Assembly (NCBI RefSeq): GCF_003651245.1
Contig: NZ_RAPE01000002.1
Span: 868,001-932,000 of the forward strand
Direction of reading: 5' to 3'
DNA: 64,000 nucleotides
Origin: Roseovarius spongiae
Lineage (GTDB): Bacteria > Pseudomonadota > Alphaproteobacteria > Rhodobacterales > Rhodobacteraceae
The translations under genes and the position numbers were made by a program. Of this stretch, positions 8,302 to 15,867 are shown piece after piece. The stretch's first letter is position 1. Every line of letters starts with the position of its first letter. The notes below the pieces were generated by a model. That model was not told where the DNA came from, made no database searches, and was given only the letters and a program-made list of their open reading frames with translations.

Positions 8302-10851
8302 TCAAACGATGTAGCGATCCCAGGAGCCGTAATGCTCCTTGCTGCGGCGTCCACGCGGCAGGCTGAGCGCGATCAGGGCAAGGCCACAGAGGACACCGAT
8401 CAGGCTACCCGCCACCGTTCCGCCTTCCAGAAACCAGGGCGCGATCACCAGCCAGGCTCCGAAGATCATGTTGAGGAACCGCAGAGGGCGCGCGACCTCG
8501 GCCCAGGCGATGACCGCCGTGGTCAGGACCAGTGCGCCGACGAGATGATCGCTGCCGGCCAGCGGCATGGCGTTGCCGAAGATCGCGCGTGACAGCATCA
8601 GGAAGGTGCCGATGGCCGCGCTGAGGCCAAGCGTCCAAGGCACCGTAACCCCGCGCGCGCTCTGCCGGAGCAGCTTGATTGGGGGCGCATCGAAGCTCAT
8701 GGTTCCGCCGGTCTCGGAGCCAGGCAGCGCGTCGCCGCGGAAAAAAGCGCGCCAGAACGGGCGACCCCGGCGTGTGTTCCATACCATGAACTGGATCATT
8801 GCCACGATCTCATCCAGCGAGAACGGGATCATCACCAACATTGCGAGCGCGGCCAGAAGGCAGATCGAGCAATATGTGCCGATGGCGATGGGCTGGATGA
8901 TGATGAAATAGATGCTGATGACGCCCAGCGGCCCGACCACGATGCCGAACAGGGCGACCATCCAGGGCATGGTGCGCCAGCGCTTGCGGCTGCCCATCAC
9001 GCCCATCAGGATCTCGAACATGTAGCTCATCGCGCCGAGGCCACCATCGGCCACGGGCCAGGCCTTCGACGTTTCGGAGGTCACGATATATTCGCTGCCG
9101 TTCAGCGCCGAGGGTGAGGAGAAGAACGGCTCCCATATGCCGTCGATATGGCCCAGCTGATAGGCCGACAGTATGCGTGACAGCACGAACCCCACCAACC
9201 CCAGTGCAATGATCGGCAGGCGCTGCACATAGGTTGACGGGCAATAGGTCCAGCCGGGCGGGATGTCGCCATCGTCCGCCATTCCTTCGGGGGACATGCC
9301 GGGCATCATCGGGATCAGGATGGTCAGTGCGATCACCAGCGCGCCGATCAGCGTGTCATTGGCATAGACGGCGGGGTCCGGCGTCCAGAACACCAGCGGC
9401 GCGGCCAGCAGCCAGACACCCAGCGCGGCATTGCCCCATTGCGCCCAGCCATTGCCGGGCCGCATGGAGATCAGCGCAAGCACGGTGATGGCGAGCCCGG
9501 TGAAGACATCGTTCCAGGCGGTCAGCCAGCTGCGCGTGGCAGCGGCCCAAAGACCGCGATCCTCGGTGACTTGCTGGACAGCTGCGCTGAACTCGGTCTG
9601 GTCGAAGGTGCCGAAAACAGAGGGCGCTGTTGCCAGCCACAGTCCCAGCCCCGCCACCAGCCAATGCACCCAGAGCATCTGGAAGTGCATCATCCGCATG
9701 TGGCCGTCATCCTCGCGCGCGGCGGAATTCTCCTGGGCGGCGCTGTCGTCGTCGGTATCCTGCGCGCCGTCGGCCTGCGCAACCTTGGCTGATGAGACGC
9801 GGGCCGCGTTCAACCCATTTTCTGAATACCAGCCGTAGGGATCGTCCTTCAGATTTTGCAAAATGCGCGGCATGTCCGCACGCAAACTGTGTTCGGGCTG
9901 CCAATCGAGATGCCTTTTCGCCTGCGACAGGTCGAGCTCGTAATGATCGCTGGAGATATCCACCATCCAGGCGCGGATGAAGGCGTCCTCGCCAAAGACG
10001 CGGTTCTCGGCCCAGGCGCCCAGCTTGGCAAGCTTGGGCGGAATGTTCCATGTCACCCAATCCTCGCCGTGCAGCTCCCGCCCGATCAGGCGTTGCAATT
10101 CGCCGAAGGGGATCGGGTCCGTCTCGCCCAGGAGCACCGGGAAGACATCGGGCAGATCGGCGCGGCGGTCCACAATCCGCTCCACGGCGTCCAGCAGGTC
10201 ATCCAGATGCAGAAACGCCTGCCCGCGAGACAGATCGCCGGGATAGACCTTGCCGCTGAACCGCTTCTCGTGGATGCGGGCGATCTGGTGGGCGAGAAAA
10301 GTCGAATGCCCCTCATCATCGTAGATGCCGGCCGGGCGCATCAGGACGAGGTTATCGTCGCCTTTCTCTTCGCGCAGCATCGCCTCGGTGCGGATCTTGG
10401 ACGCGCGATAGGGAAGCTTTGCATCGAACGGCGCGTCCTCGTCGATCGGCTTTCCCGGAGAGGTCGGCGCGTGGGCGAGCATGGTGGAGGCGAAGACGAA
10501 CTGCTCCAGCTCGAAGTCCTGCAAACCCTTCAGCAGTCGCCGGGTCCCCTCCACCGTGACGGCATCATAGGCCGGGCTATCCTCTCCGGTCAGGTCGAAG
10601 AAGGCCGCGAGGTGGACGCAGGCGGCGATCCGGTCGCCATAGGCCAGCCGCACCCGCGCCAGCGCCTGATCGACGCTGCCCTGATCGGTGATATCGAAAC
10701 AGACGCATTCCGCCTGATGCGGCGGATGCGGCGGCGAATGGCGGTCGAGTCCGACGACGTGGTATTGCTCGTGCAGTCGGCGGACCACGGCCGCGCCGAG
10801 GTAACCGCTGGAGCCTGTGACGAGAACGACAGGTTTGTCCGGCGTCGCCAT
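8302..10851 (-). CDS. Three-part fusion: SDR NAD-epimerase + SPW-repeat membrane segments + VKOR-like domain
   Basis: An 849-residue protein. Residues 1 to about 340 are an extended SDR domain with the nucleotide motif GSSGYLG (13-19) and the catalytic Y148-x3-K152. A hydrophilic linker of about 40 residues rich in Asp, Ala and Gln follows. Next is a membrane region with SPW-type repeats (WLVAGLGLWLATAPSVFG, then WNDVFTGLAITVLALI), a VKOR-like four-helix part with the redox pair C-S-I-C near residue 660, and a last SPW-like repeat at the C-terminus. VKOR proteins pass electrons from disulfide-forming enzymes to quinone. The downstream position in a run of thiol-redox and copper genes suggests membrane disulfide chemistry coupled to a sugar- or steroid-type dehydrogenase; the substrate is not known. 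Confidence 0.82.
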   Translation of the reverse strand: MATPDKPVVLVTGSSGYLGAAVVRRLHEQYHVVGLDRHSPPHPPHQAECVCFDITDQGSVDQALARVRLAYGDRIAACVHLAAFFDLTGEDSPAYDAVTVEGTRRLLKGLQDFELEQFVFASTMLAHAPTSPGKPIDEDAPFDAKLPYRASKIRTEAMLREEKGDDNLVLMRPAGIYDDEGHSTFLAHQIARIHEKRFSGKVYPGDLSRGQAFLHLDDLLDAVERIVDRRADLPDVFPVLLGETDPIPFGELQRLIGRELHGEDWVTWNIPPKLAKLGAWAENRVFGEDAFIRAWMVDISSDHYELDLSQAKRHLDWQPEHSLRADMPRILQNLKDDPYGWYSENGLNAARVSSAKVAQADGAQDTDDDSAAQENSAAREDDGHMRMMHFQMLWVHWLVAGLGLWLATAPSVFGTFDQTEFSAAVQQVTEDRGLWAAATRSWLTAWNDVFTGLAITVLALISMRPGNGWAQWGNAALGVWLLAAPLVFWTPDPAVYANDTLIGALVIALTILIPMMPGMSPEGMADDGDIPPGWTYCPSTYVQRLPIIALGLVGFVLSRILSAYQLGHIDGIWEPFFSSPSALNGSEYIVTSETSKAWPVADGGLGAMSYMFEILMGVMGSRKRWRTMPWMVALFGIVVGPLGVISIYFIIIQPIAIGTYCSICLLAALAMLVMIPFSLDEIVAMIQFMVWNTRRGRPFWRAFFRGDALPGSETGGTMSFDAPPIKLLRQSARGVTVPWTLGLSAAIGTFLMLSRAIFGNAMPLAGSDHLVGALVLTTAVIAWAEVARPLRFLNMIFGAWLVIAPWFLEGGTVAGSLIGVLCGLALIALSLPRGRRSKEHYGSWDRYIV

Positions 10852-10860
10852 CAGCCCCTC

Positions 10861-10965
10861 TTATTTGCGTAGATATTTGACCAACGCCGCGATCACGAGC
10901 ACCAGGATCACAAGGATCAAGATCCACCAGATCCCCATTCCGAACATCATGCCGCCATCCATCAT
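10861..10965 (-). CDS. 34-residue single-span membrane protein with Met-rich N-terminus
   Basis: The protein begins MMDGGMMFGMG, continues with one strongly hydrophobic helix (WWILILVILVLVIAALV) and ends in a positive tail (KYLRK). A good ribosome site AGAAAGGA lies 8 bases before the ATG. It sits 9 bases upstream of the SDR-SPW-VKOR gene and downstream of a perfect 20-bp palindrome, so it is probably the first gene of that transcript. Its design matches the 43-residue protein at 15729-15860. A role as a small copper-binding or assembly subunit is a guess from the clustered methionines. Confidence 0.7.
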   Translation of the reverse strand: MMDGGMMFGMGIWWILILVILVLVIAALVKYLRK

Positions 10966-11022
10966 GACATCGTTCCTTTCTGTAGTGCGGGCCAATCAGG
11001 GTAACCCGCTCAACGTAAAACC

Positions 11023-11042
11023 ACCCTCCAGCGCTGGAGGGT
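11023..11042. promoter_or_regulatory. Perfect 20-bp palindrome, candidate MerR-type operator
   Basis: The sequence is ACCCTCCAGC followed by its exact reverse complement GCTGGAGGGT. It resembles the CueR-type half-sites ACCTTCC/GGAAGGT. Read on the minus strand it is followed by GGTTTTACG, where a -10 element would lie, about 60 bases before the start of the 34-residue protein. No T-run follows, which argues against a terminator for the ccdA operon that ends at 11053. The regulator is not encoded nearby. Confidence 0.5.
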
Positions 11043-11052
11043 TCCCGCCGGG

Positions 11053-11781
11053 TCATCCGATCCGGCCGAGCACCGGAAAGGTCTCCAGGAGCCACCACGA
11101 GAAGGCGCTGAGCTGGCCGGACATCATCGCGAGGCCCATGATCACCATGACCGCCCCCGCCGCCTGGTGCAGCCGTCGCCCGATACCCCTTATGCTGCGC
11201 AGATGCCCGGCGACGCGGTCGGTGAAGGCCGCAACGATCAGGAACGGGATGCCGAGTCCCGCCGAGTAGATCGCCAACAGCATCACCCCTTCGGACACCG
11301 TGGCGCTGGCCGCGCTGGCGGTCAGGATCGCGCCGAGGATCGGGCCGATGCAGGGCGTCCAGCCGAAGCCGAAGGCGAGGCCGAGCACATAGGATGCGAC
11401 CGGTCGCCCTCCGGGCAGATTGAGGTTGAAGCGCAGATCGCGTTCCATCGCCTGGATGCGCGCGGCACCCAGCATGAAGAGCCCGAAGAGGATCACGATT
11501 GCGCCGCCGATCAGGTTCAATTCGAACCGCCACCGCAAGAGCGTCTGCCCCAGCGCGGTGGCCGACGCGCCGAGTGCCATGAAGATCGTCGAGAATCCCA
11601 GCACGAAACAGAAACTGAGCCAGACCGCCTGCCAGCGGCTGAGCCCTGCACTGCCCGCGCCGGACCGCCCGGCGATGTAGGAGACGTAGCCCGGCACCAG
11701 CGGCAGCACGCAGGGCGACAGGAAGGAGATTGCCCCGGCCAGCAGTGCCGCGATCGCGCCGAGGGAAGCCGCGTCAAGCAT
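11053..11781 (-). CDS. ccdA: CcdA-type thiol:disulfide electron transporter
   Basis: A 242-residue inner-membrane protein with six hydrophobic helices. It carries the two family signatures, each with one redox cysteine: FLSPCVLPLVPGY in helix 1 and GFGWTPCIGPILG in helix 4. CcdA moves electrons from cytoplasmic thioredoxin to periplasmic thioredoxin-like proteins that reduce apocytochrome c or copper-site cysteines. Two such partners (14157-14684 and 14681-15259) are in the same run of genes, and the cytochrome c at 15256-15732 is a possible client. The start overlaps the preceding gene by 8 bases. Confidence 0.93.
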   Translation of the reverse strand: MLDAASLGAIAALLAGAISFLSPCVLPLVPGYVSYIAGRSGAGSAGLSRWQAVWLSFCFVLGFSTIFMALGASATALGQTLLRWRFELNLIGGAIVILFGLFMLGAARIQAMERDLRFNLNLPGGRPVASYVLGLAFGFGWTPCIGPILGAILTASAASATVSEGVMLLAIYSAGLGIPFLIVAAFTDRVAGHLRSIRGIGRRLHQAAGAVMVIMGLAMMSGQLSAFSWWLLETFPVLGRIG

Positions 11782-12256
11782 GCCACGACCTCCGGTGCCC
11801 GGGCCATCGCTTCAGCGCGCCGAAGTAGGCAAGGGTGGGAACGACCACCCATTGCAGCACCGGTGTCAGCCCGGCATCGATGATCGGGATCACCGGCATG
11901 ATCCCCCGGTAGGCCCACGCCTCGCGGACCTCGATGTTCAGCCACTCGCTGAAAATCGTGTAACCGACGCCGAAGATGATCGTCGCCGCCAGAACCGGAC
12001 CGACGCGGTCCTGTGGCCAGCGCTCCGAGCCGAACACGAAAAGCGCCAGCAGCAAGGTGCTCATCGCGATCAGCAGATCGCCGCCCGTGCAATGGACGAT
12101 GGCGAAAATGATCTCGCTCCAGCTTCCCTCGAGCCAGATCGTGTAGAGCGGAACATGCGCGACTTCCCAGATCAGATGCCCTGCGACAGTGACAATCGCG
12201 AACCGGCGCAGTGCCCCAAGCCAATTCGCCTTTTCGGTTCTTGGATAGGTCATCAT
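11774..12256 (-). CDS. Four-helix membrane protein of unknown function
   Basis: A 160-residue protein with about four membrane helices and the conserved-looking stretches HLIWEVAHVPLYTIW, AIVHCTGGDLLIA and YTIFSEWLNIEVREAWAY. Histidines and a cysteine face these helices, which could bind metal or heme. ATG 12256 overlaps the TGA of the SCO-like gene (ATGA), giving translational coupling. It is placed between SCO and ccdA genes, so it probably works in the same copper or cytochrome assembly process. I do not recognise a named family. Confidence 0.75.
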   Translation of the reverse strand: MMTYPRTEKANWLGALRRFAIVTVAGHLIWEVAHVPLYTIWLEGSWSEIIFAIVHCTGGDLLIAMSTLLLALFVFGSERWPQDRVGPVLAATIIFGVGYTIFSEWLNIEVREAWAYRGIMPVIPIIDAGLTPVLQWVVVPTLAYFGALKRWPGHRRSWHA

Positions 12257-12870
12257 GGCAGCCACCCGAACAGACGCTCGAACACACCCGGTTCAGGCTG
12301 CGGGTGCGCGTTGGTCAGACCGTTGAGGTATAGCACGAGGTTCAAGGGCAGAAACTCGGAGCCGTGGAAGATCCCGACCTGCCGGCCACCGCGGTCGAGC
12401 AGGTGGATCATCGGGGTTTCATCCTGCCGCTCGCTTTGCGCCGCGAAGGCGGCTGCCAGTGTTTGGGCCGTTTGCCCGCCGCCGGCCCACGCGTATGTCC
12501 AATTGTCAGCCGGGCCGGTAACCGCGAGCGGCGAGTCGCTGACGGAGACAAACTCGACCATCTCGCGCATCGGGCCGGCATTGAGGGACCCAAGCGCCTG
12601 GCCAAGCTGCTCCTGCTGGGCTGTGCACGGGGCACCGCATCCCCTGGGCACGAAGCTGACGACGACGATTTTCCCTTTCAGTTCATCGAGGGCGACGGCG
12701 GTGCCGGGCCCGCTCCGCGCGTTCAACACTGGCACGCTGCGCGTCGGGGTGGGCTCGAAAGCCGCCTCCGTCGCGGCCATCACCTGATCCAGATTTTCGC
12801 CCGGATGGTTGGCCAGCGCAGGCGTCGCCGCTGACAGGAGCGCGGCGATCAGACGAAATATGGTCCTCAT
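12253..12870 (-). CDS. SCO/thioredoxin-like periplasmic protein with CxxxC
   Basis: A 205-residue protein with a signal peptide (about 21 residues, ending near ALA). The core is a thioredoxin fold with VVVSFVPRGCGAPCTAQQEQLG; the Cys pair is spaced C-G-A-P-C, the CxxxC spacing of SCO copper chaperones rather than the CxxC of thioredoxins. A downstream MIHLLDRGGRQVG and FLPLNLVLYLNGL complete the fold. The start codon overlaps the SCO stop (ATGA). This and the next gene upstream make a pair of SCO-type proteins, as often found in copper-delivery clusters for cytochrome oxidase. Confidence 0.75.
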   Translation of the reverse strand: MRTIFRLIAALLSAATPALANHPGENLDQVMAATEAAFEPTPTRSVPVLNARSGPGTAVALDELKGKIVVVSFVPRGCGAPCTAQQEQLGQALGSLNAGPMREMVEFVSVSDSPLAVTGPADNWTYAWAGGGQTAQTLAAAFAAQSERQDETPMIHLLDRGGRQVGIFHGSEFLPLNLVLYLNGLTNAHPQPEPGVFERLFGWLP

Positions 12871-13511
12871 TGGTTCGCCTCCTTGGTAATGCGCATGGCA
12901 ATCTCTTCGGCCAAGGCGTCGGGCGGTTGCTCGCCTTCCAAGAACACCGCCTCGAACCCGCCATTCGGCCGCATCAGGTAGATATGACCGGCATGGGCCA
13001 TGCGGTATCCATCGGGTGCCTCCGCGTCTTCCACTCGCTCGTGGTAGACCTTGAAGGCTTCGGCGGCGTCCGCGACCTGAGCCTCGCTTCCGGTCAGGCC
13101 GATCAGCCGGGGGTGAAAGGCTGCGACGTATTCCGCGAGAACCGCGGGGGTGTCGCGATCGGGGTCCACCGACACGAAAAGCGGCGCGACGCGATCTGCC
13201 TTCGGCCCCAGCAGATCCAGCACGCTGCCCATGTAGGCCAGCGTCGTGGGGCAGATGTCGGGGCAATGCGTGAAGCCAAAGAACACGAGCTGCCATTGAT
13301 CGGCATACGCGGCTCCGGTGACCGCCTTGCCCCGATGGTCGACGAGCGAGAATTCGGACCGGATATCGGCCTCGCCCCTATAGGTGACCTGCTGCGACGG
13401 ATCGCCGTCCTTTCGAAGCATCAAAACGGTCAGGCCGATAACGAGCACCGCGATGGTGCCGGCCCAGAGGACGAGGCGGAGCCGGCGGTGCGCCGGGATG
13501 ATTTGGGTCAT
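12867..13511 (-). CDS. SCO1/SenC family copper chaperone
   Basis: A 214-residue protein anchored by one N-terminal helix (LVLWAGTIAVLVIGLTVLML) with the rest in the periplasm. The copper-binding motif CPDICP sits in FFGFTHCPDICPTTLA, and the third ligand His is in AHAGHIYLMRP; the DPDRDTP block is also typical. SCO proteins deliver or reduce copper for the CuA centre of cytochrome oxidase and also act in copper tolerance. It starts the coupled set SCO, SCO-like, membrane protein, CcdA. Confidence 0.94.
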   Translation of the reverse strand: MTQIIPAHRRLRLVLWAGTIAVLVIGLTVLMLRKDGDPSQQVTYRGEADIRSEFSLVDHRGKAVTGAAYADQWQLVFFGFTHCPDICPTTLAYMGSVLDLLGPKADRVAPLFVSVDPDRDTPAVLAEYVAAFHPRLIGLTGSEAQVADAAEAFKVYHERVEDAEAPDGYRMAHAGHIYLMRPNGGFEAVFLEGEQPPDALAEEIAMRITKEANQ

Positions 13512-13562
13512 GATGATATCAATGATGCGACGCCCGCCCGGCTGAACGGGCGGGCGAAAGGC

Positions 13563-13871
13563 TCAGCCGTTGTCGGCTTCGGGTTCGGCGCTGTTCATAT
13601 GGCCGTTCATGGTCTGCATCATCTCGGTGCAGGCCTCCATCATCGGGCCCATCTGCGCCATCATCTTCATCATGGGCATCATGCCCTCCATGCCCTCCAT
13701 GCCCTCCATGTTTTTCATGCCTTCCATATCCATGGCTCCGGACATTTCTCCGCTCTGCATATGGCCTTCAGCCATCGGCATGTCGCCGGTCTCAGGAGCA
13801 GCGTCCTGCGCCTGGACCACGGTGGCAGTCAGCAGCAAGCCAGCAAGGGCGGCTGCGGCGGTGTTGTTCAT
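13563..13871 (-). CDS. Met-rich secreted protein, probable periplasmic copper binder
   Basis: About 102 residues with a signal peptide (AAAALAGLLLTATVVQAQ). The mature part is dominated by Met, Glu and Gly: a run of MEGM repeats (MEGMKNMEGMEGMEGMM) followed by MMPMMKMMAQMGPMM. Methionine clusters bind Cu(I). One Cys is in MEACTEMMQTM. Two starts compete: ATG 13880, almost touching AAAGGA, and ATG 13871 with better spacing, which I use. The gene lies 51 bases before the SCO gene in the same direction. No enzymatic domain is visible. Confidence 0.8.
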   Translation of the reverse strand: MNNTAAAALAGLLLTATVVQAQDAAPETGDMPMAEGHMQSGEMSGAMDMEGMKNMEGMEGMEGMMPMMKMMAQMGPMMEACTEMMQTMNGHMNSAEPEADNG

Positions 13872-13902
13872 AAGGGTCATGTCATGTCCTTTCGGTTGAG
13901 GT

Positions 13903-14160
13903 TCAGTCGGTCGTCACGTCCGGCTTGCCTGCCGGATCGTTCTTGGCGCAGCCGCCGGAGCCGCCGCGCATGCACAGCCCCAGCGCGCACATCGCGGCAC
14001 AGGGGGCGAGACTGAGGATCAGCGGCGCTGCCCCCATGGCGGTGAGCCAATCCCAGTTGAGAGCCATGCCGCCGGCGGTGACGGCCATCCCCGCCAGCAT
14101 GAGGGTCCGGCGCCGGGACGGCATCGGGAGTGTCTTTCTGTCTTTCGATAGGGTGATCAT
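13903..14160 (-). CDS. Small two-helix membrane protein, Cys-rich C-terminus
   Basis: An 85-residue protein: a basic N-terminus (SKDRKTLPMPSRRR), two hydrophobic stretches (LMLAGMAVTAGGMALNW and APLILSLAPCAAMCALGLC), then a short tail with one more Cys (GGSGGCAK). Four cysteines in total could bind metal or form disulfides. ATG overlaps the stop of the upstream thioredoxin-like gene (ATGA), so it is translated in step with it. I do not recognise the family; the setting suggests a role in copper or thiol handling. Confidence 0.7.
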   Translation of the reverse strand: MITLSKDRKTLPMPSRRRTLMLAGMAVTAGGMALNWDWLTAMGAAPLILSLAPCAAMCALGLCMRGGSGGCAKNDPAGKPDVTTD

Positions 14161-14684
14161 CGGCCGGCTCGTCCTTTGGTGATGGTGCGTTGAAACTGGG
14201 AGATGGCCGCCGCGCTGTCCCATTCGGCGGGGCCGATGCGGCGCGCGATCTCGCGGCCGCGCGTGTCGATCAGGATGGTCGTCGGCAGACCCACGACCCC
14301 GAAGCCGAGCATCGCCCGCGTCTGATCCGCGAGGTAGATCTCCAGATGACGGATGCCGATTTCCGAATAGAACGCATGCACGGCGTCCAGTCCCCCCCGG
14401 TCGATCGACAGGGCAAGCACATGGAAATCCTCTCCGCCAAGCCGCGCCTCGAGCCGGTCGAGCGTCGGCATCTCCTCACGGCAGGGCACGCACCAGGTCG
14501 CCCAGATGTTGAGCAGCACGGTGCGGCCCCCGAAATCCGAAAGCGACAGATCGTCCCCGCGTGCGTTCCTGAACGGTGGCGAGAGCATCGCACGCGGGCT
14601 GGTGTGTTCTGCCATGACCGGCCGCGCCGATGCCGGAGAGGCCCCAAGCGCGAGCGCACCTGCGAGAAAGCCGCGCCGTCTCAT
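14157..14684 (-). CDS. TlpA-type periplasmic thiol:disulfide oxidoreductase
   Basis: A 175-residue protein with an N-terminal signal that carries RRR (MRRRGFLAGALALGASPASA) and could use the Tat or Sec route. The thioredoxin fold has the active site W-C-V-P-C within LLNIWATWCVPCREEMP, and the cis-Pro loop is VGLPTTILID. TlpA proteins keep SCO, CuA or cytochrome cysteines reduced, taking electrons from CcdA. The start overlaps the stop of the preceding DsbE-like gene (ATGA), and its own stop overlaps the next start in the same way. Confidence 0.9.
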   Translation of the reverse strand: MRRRGFLAGALALGASPASARPVMAEHTSPRAMLSPPFRNARGDDLSLSDFGGRTVLLNIWATWCVPCREEMPTLDRLEARLGGEDFHVLALSIDRGGLDAVHAFYSEIGIRHLEIYLADQTRAMLGFGVVGLPTTILIDTRGREIARRIGPAEWDSAAAISQFQRTITKGRAGR

Positions 14685-15259
14685 GGTGCAACCCCCGCCT
14701 GAAGTTTGCGCACCACGGGCAGGATATCCTCTTCCAGCGATCGGCGGCTGAAGGGGCCGACATGCTTGTAGGCAATGCGTCCCCCGGCATCGATCACGAA
14801 GGTCTCCGGCAAACCATAGACGCCCCATTCGAGCGAGGCTCGGCCGGTGCGGTCAGCACCGATCCGGGTGTAGGGATCGCCAAGCTCTTCCAGAAAGCCG
14901 AGAGCCGCTGCGGGCTTGTCCTTGAAATTGATCCCGTGGATCGGGACGGTGCCGCTCGCGGCCAGCTCGACCAGCAACGGCATTTCCACCCGGCAGGGCA
15001 CGCACCACGAGGCCCAGACATTGACGATCGAGACCTCGCCGCGCAGGTCCGCCGACGACAGCCCGTTCGAGCGGCCCTCGATCGGGGGCAGCTCGAAGGC
15101 CGGGATCTCCCGCCCGATCATCGTGCTGGGCAGACTGTCATCGCTGTTGAACAGGCCCCAGAGAAAGGCCCCGGCCAGCGCCGCGAATATCGCCGCCGGC
15201 AGCATCGCGACCAGCAGGGCCCAGCGCGGACGCTGGACAGGTGGTTGAGACTCGATCAT
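14681..15259 (-). CDS. DsbE/CcmG-type membrane-anchored thioredoxin
   Basis: A 192-residue protein with one N-terminal anchor helix (ALLVAMLPAAIFAALAGAFLW) and a periplasmic thioredoxin domain. The active site is WCVPC in VNVWASWCVPCRVEMP; the GVYGLPETFVID loop with cis-Pro is the DsbE signature. CcmG reduces apocytochrome c before heme attachment. It is coupled by ATGA overlaps to a c-type cytochrome upstream and the TlpA-like gene downstream, which fits a dedicated maturation or repair pathway. Confidence 0.92.
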   Translation of the reverse strand: MIESQPPVQRPRWALLVAMLPAAIFAALAGAFLWGLFNSDDSLPSTMIGREIPAFELPPIEGRSNGLSSADLRGEVSIVNVWASWCVPCRVEMPLLVELAASGTVPIHGINFKDKPAAALGFLEELGDPYTRIGADRTGRASLEWGVYGLPETFVIDAGGRIAYKHVGPFSRRSLEEDILPVVRKLQAGVAP

Positions 15260-15732
15260 CCCCCGCCCCCGTCATTGGCTGTCACCTCCGCCTGAAAGGC
15301 GCGCTCCCGCTCGGGCCAGCTGCTCTTGATGTAGGCCAGCACGGCGGTGATCTCGGCGTCGGACAGAATGCCCTCGAAGGCGGGCATGTCGCTCTCGTAG
15401 CCGGGAACGACAGCGCCGATCCCGTGCTTGGTGATCGTGAAGAGCTGCCGATCCGCATGATGCCAGGTATGACCCGAAGCATCATGAGGCGGTGCGGGCA
15501 TGCGGCCGTTGTCCAGTCGACGCCGCCAGTCAGGCTGGCCTTCCAGCTCAGCACCGTGGCAAGAGGCGCAGTTGGCTGCATAGACCTCCTGCCCGGACGC
15601 GATCATCGCGGCATCCACCGGCTCGCCCAGAACCGTCAGCGACGGCGTTTCATCGCCCCCGCTTTCGGCCCAGGCGACCACGACCCCCAAGGCCGCGGCG
15701 CCGGCAATCCCCGCAAGAAGGAGCCGCTTCAT
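15256..15732 (-). CDS. Monoheme c-type cytochrome, periplasmic
   Basis: A 158-residue protein with a signal peptide (LLLAGIAGAAALGVVVAWA). The heme c site is CASCH in YAANCASCHGAELEG, and the likely axial Met is in YESDMPAFEGILSDAEI, the standard class I arrangement. ATG 15732 is chosen over the longer frame because the upstream part is a shadow of the 43-residue gene. ATG and TGA overlap (ATGA) with that small gene, and the stop overlaps the DsbE-like start. It may carry electrons for the copper or sulfur chemistry of this operon. Confidence 0.92.
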   Translation of the reverse strand: MKRLLLAGIAGAAALGVVVAWAESGGDETPSLTVLGEPVDAAMIASGQEVYAANCASCHGAELEGQPDWRRRLDNGRMPAPPHDASGHTWHHADRQLFTITKHGIGAVVPGYESDMPAFEGILSDAEITAVLAYIKSSWPERERAFQAEVTANDGGGG

Positions 15733-15860
15733 GCCGGCCTCCGCAGGAACTTGATCAGAGCCAGAACGCTCAACACCAGCACCGCCAGCACCAGAACCAG
15801 CAAAAGCCCGCCAGCCCCCATCATCACGCTCATCATCGGCCCGCTCATCATCTCCGTCAT
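15729..15860 (-). CDS. 43-residue single-span membrane protein with Met-rich N-terminus
   Basis: The protein reads MTEMMSGPMMSVMMG, then one hydrophobic helix (LLLVLVLAVLVLSVLALI) and a basic tail (KFLRRPA). Its stop overlaps the cytochrome c start (ATGA) and its start is 7 bases from the DUF411 stop, so it is embedded in a coupled operon, which strongly supports translation. Seven methionines stand before the helix. The layout is the same as in the 34-residue protein at 10861-10965. Function is not known; Cu(I) binding at the membrane surface is a reasonable guess. Confidence 0.75.
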   Translation of the reverse strand: MTEMMSGPMMSVMMGAGGLLLVLVLAVLVLSVLALIKFLRRPA

Positions 15861-15867
15861 CGGGCAC

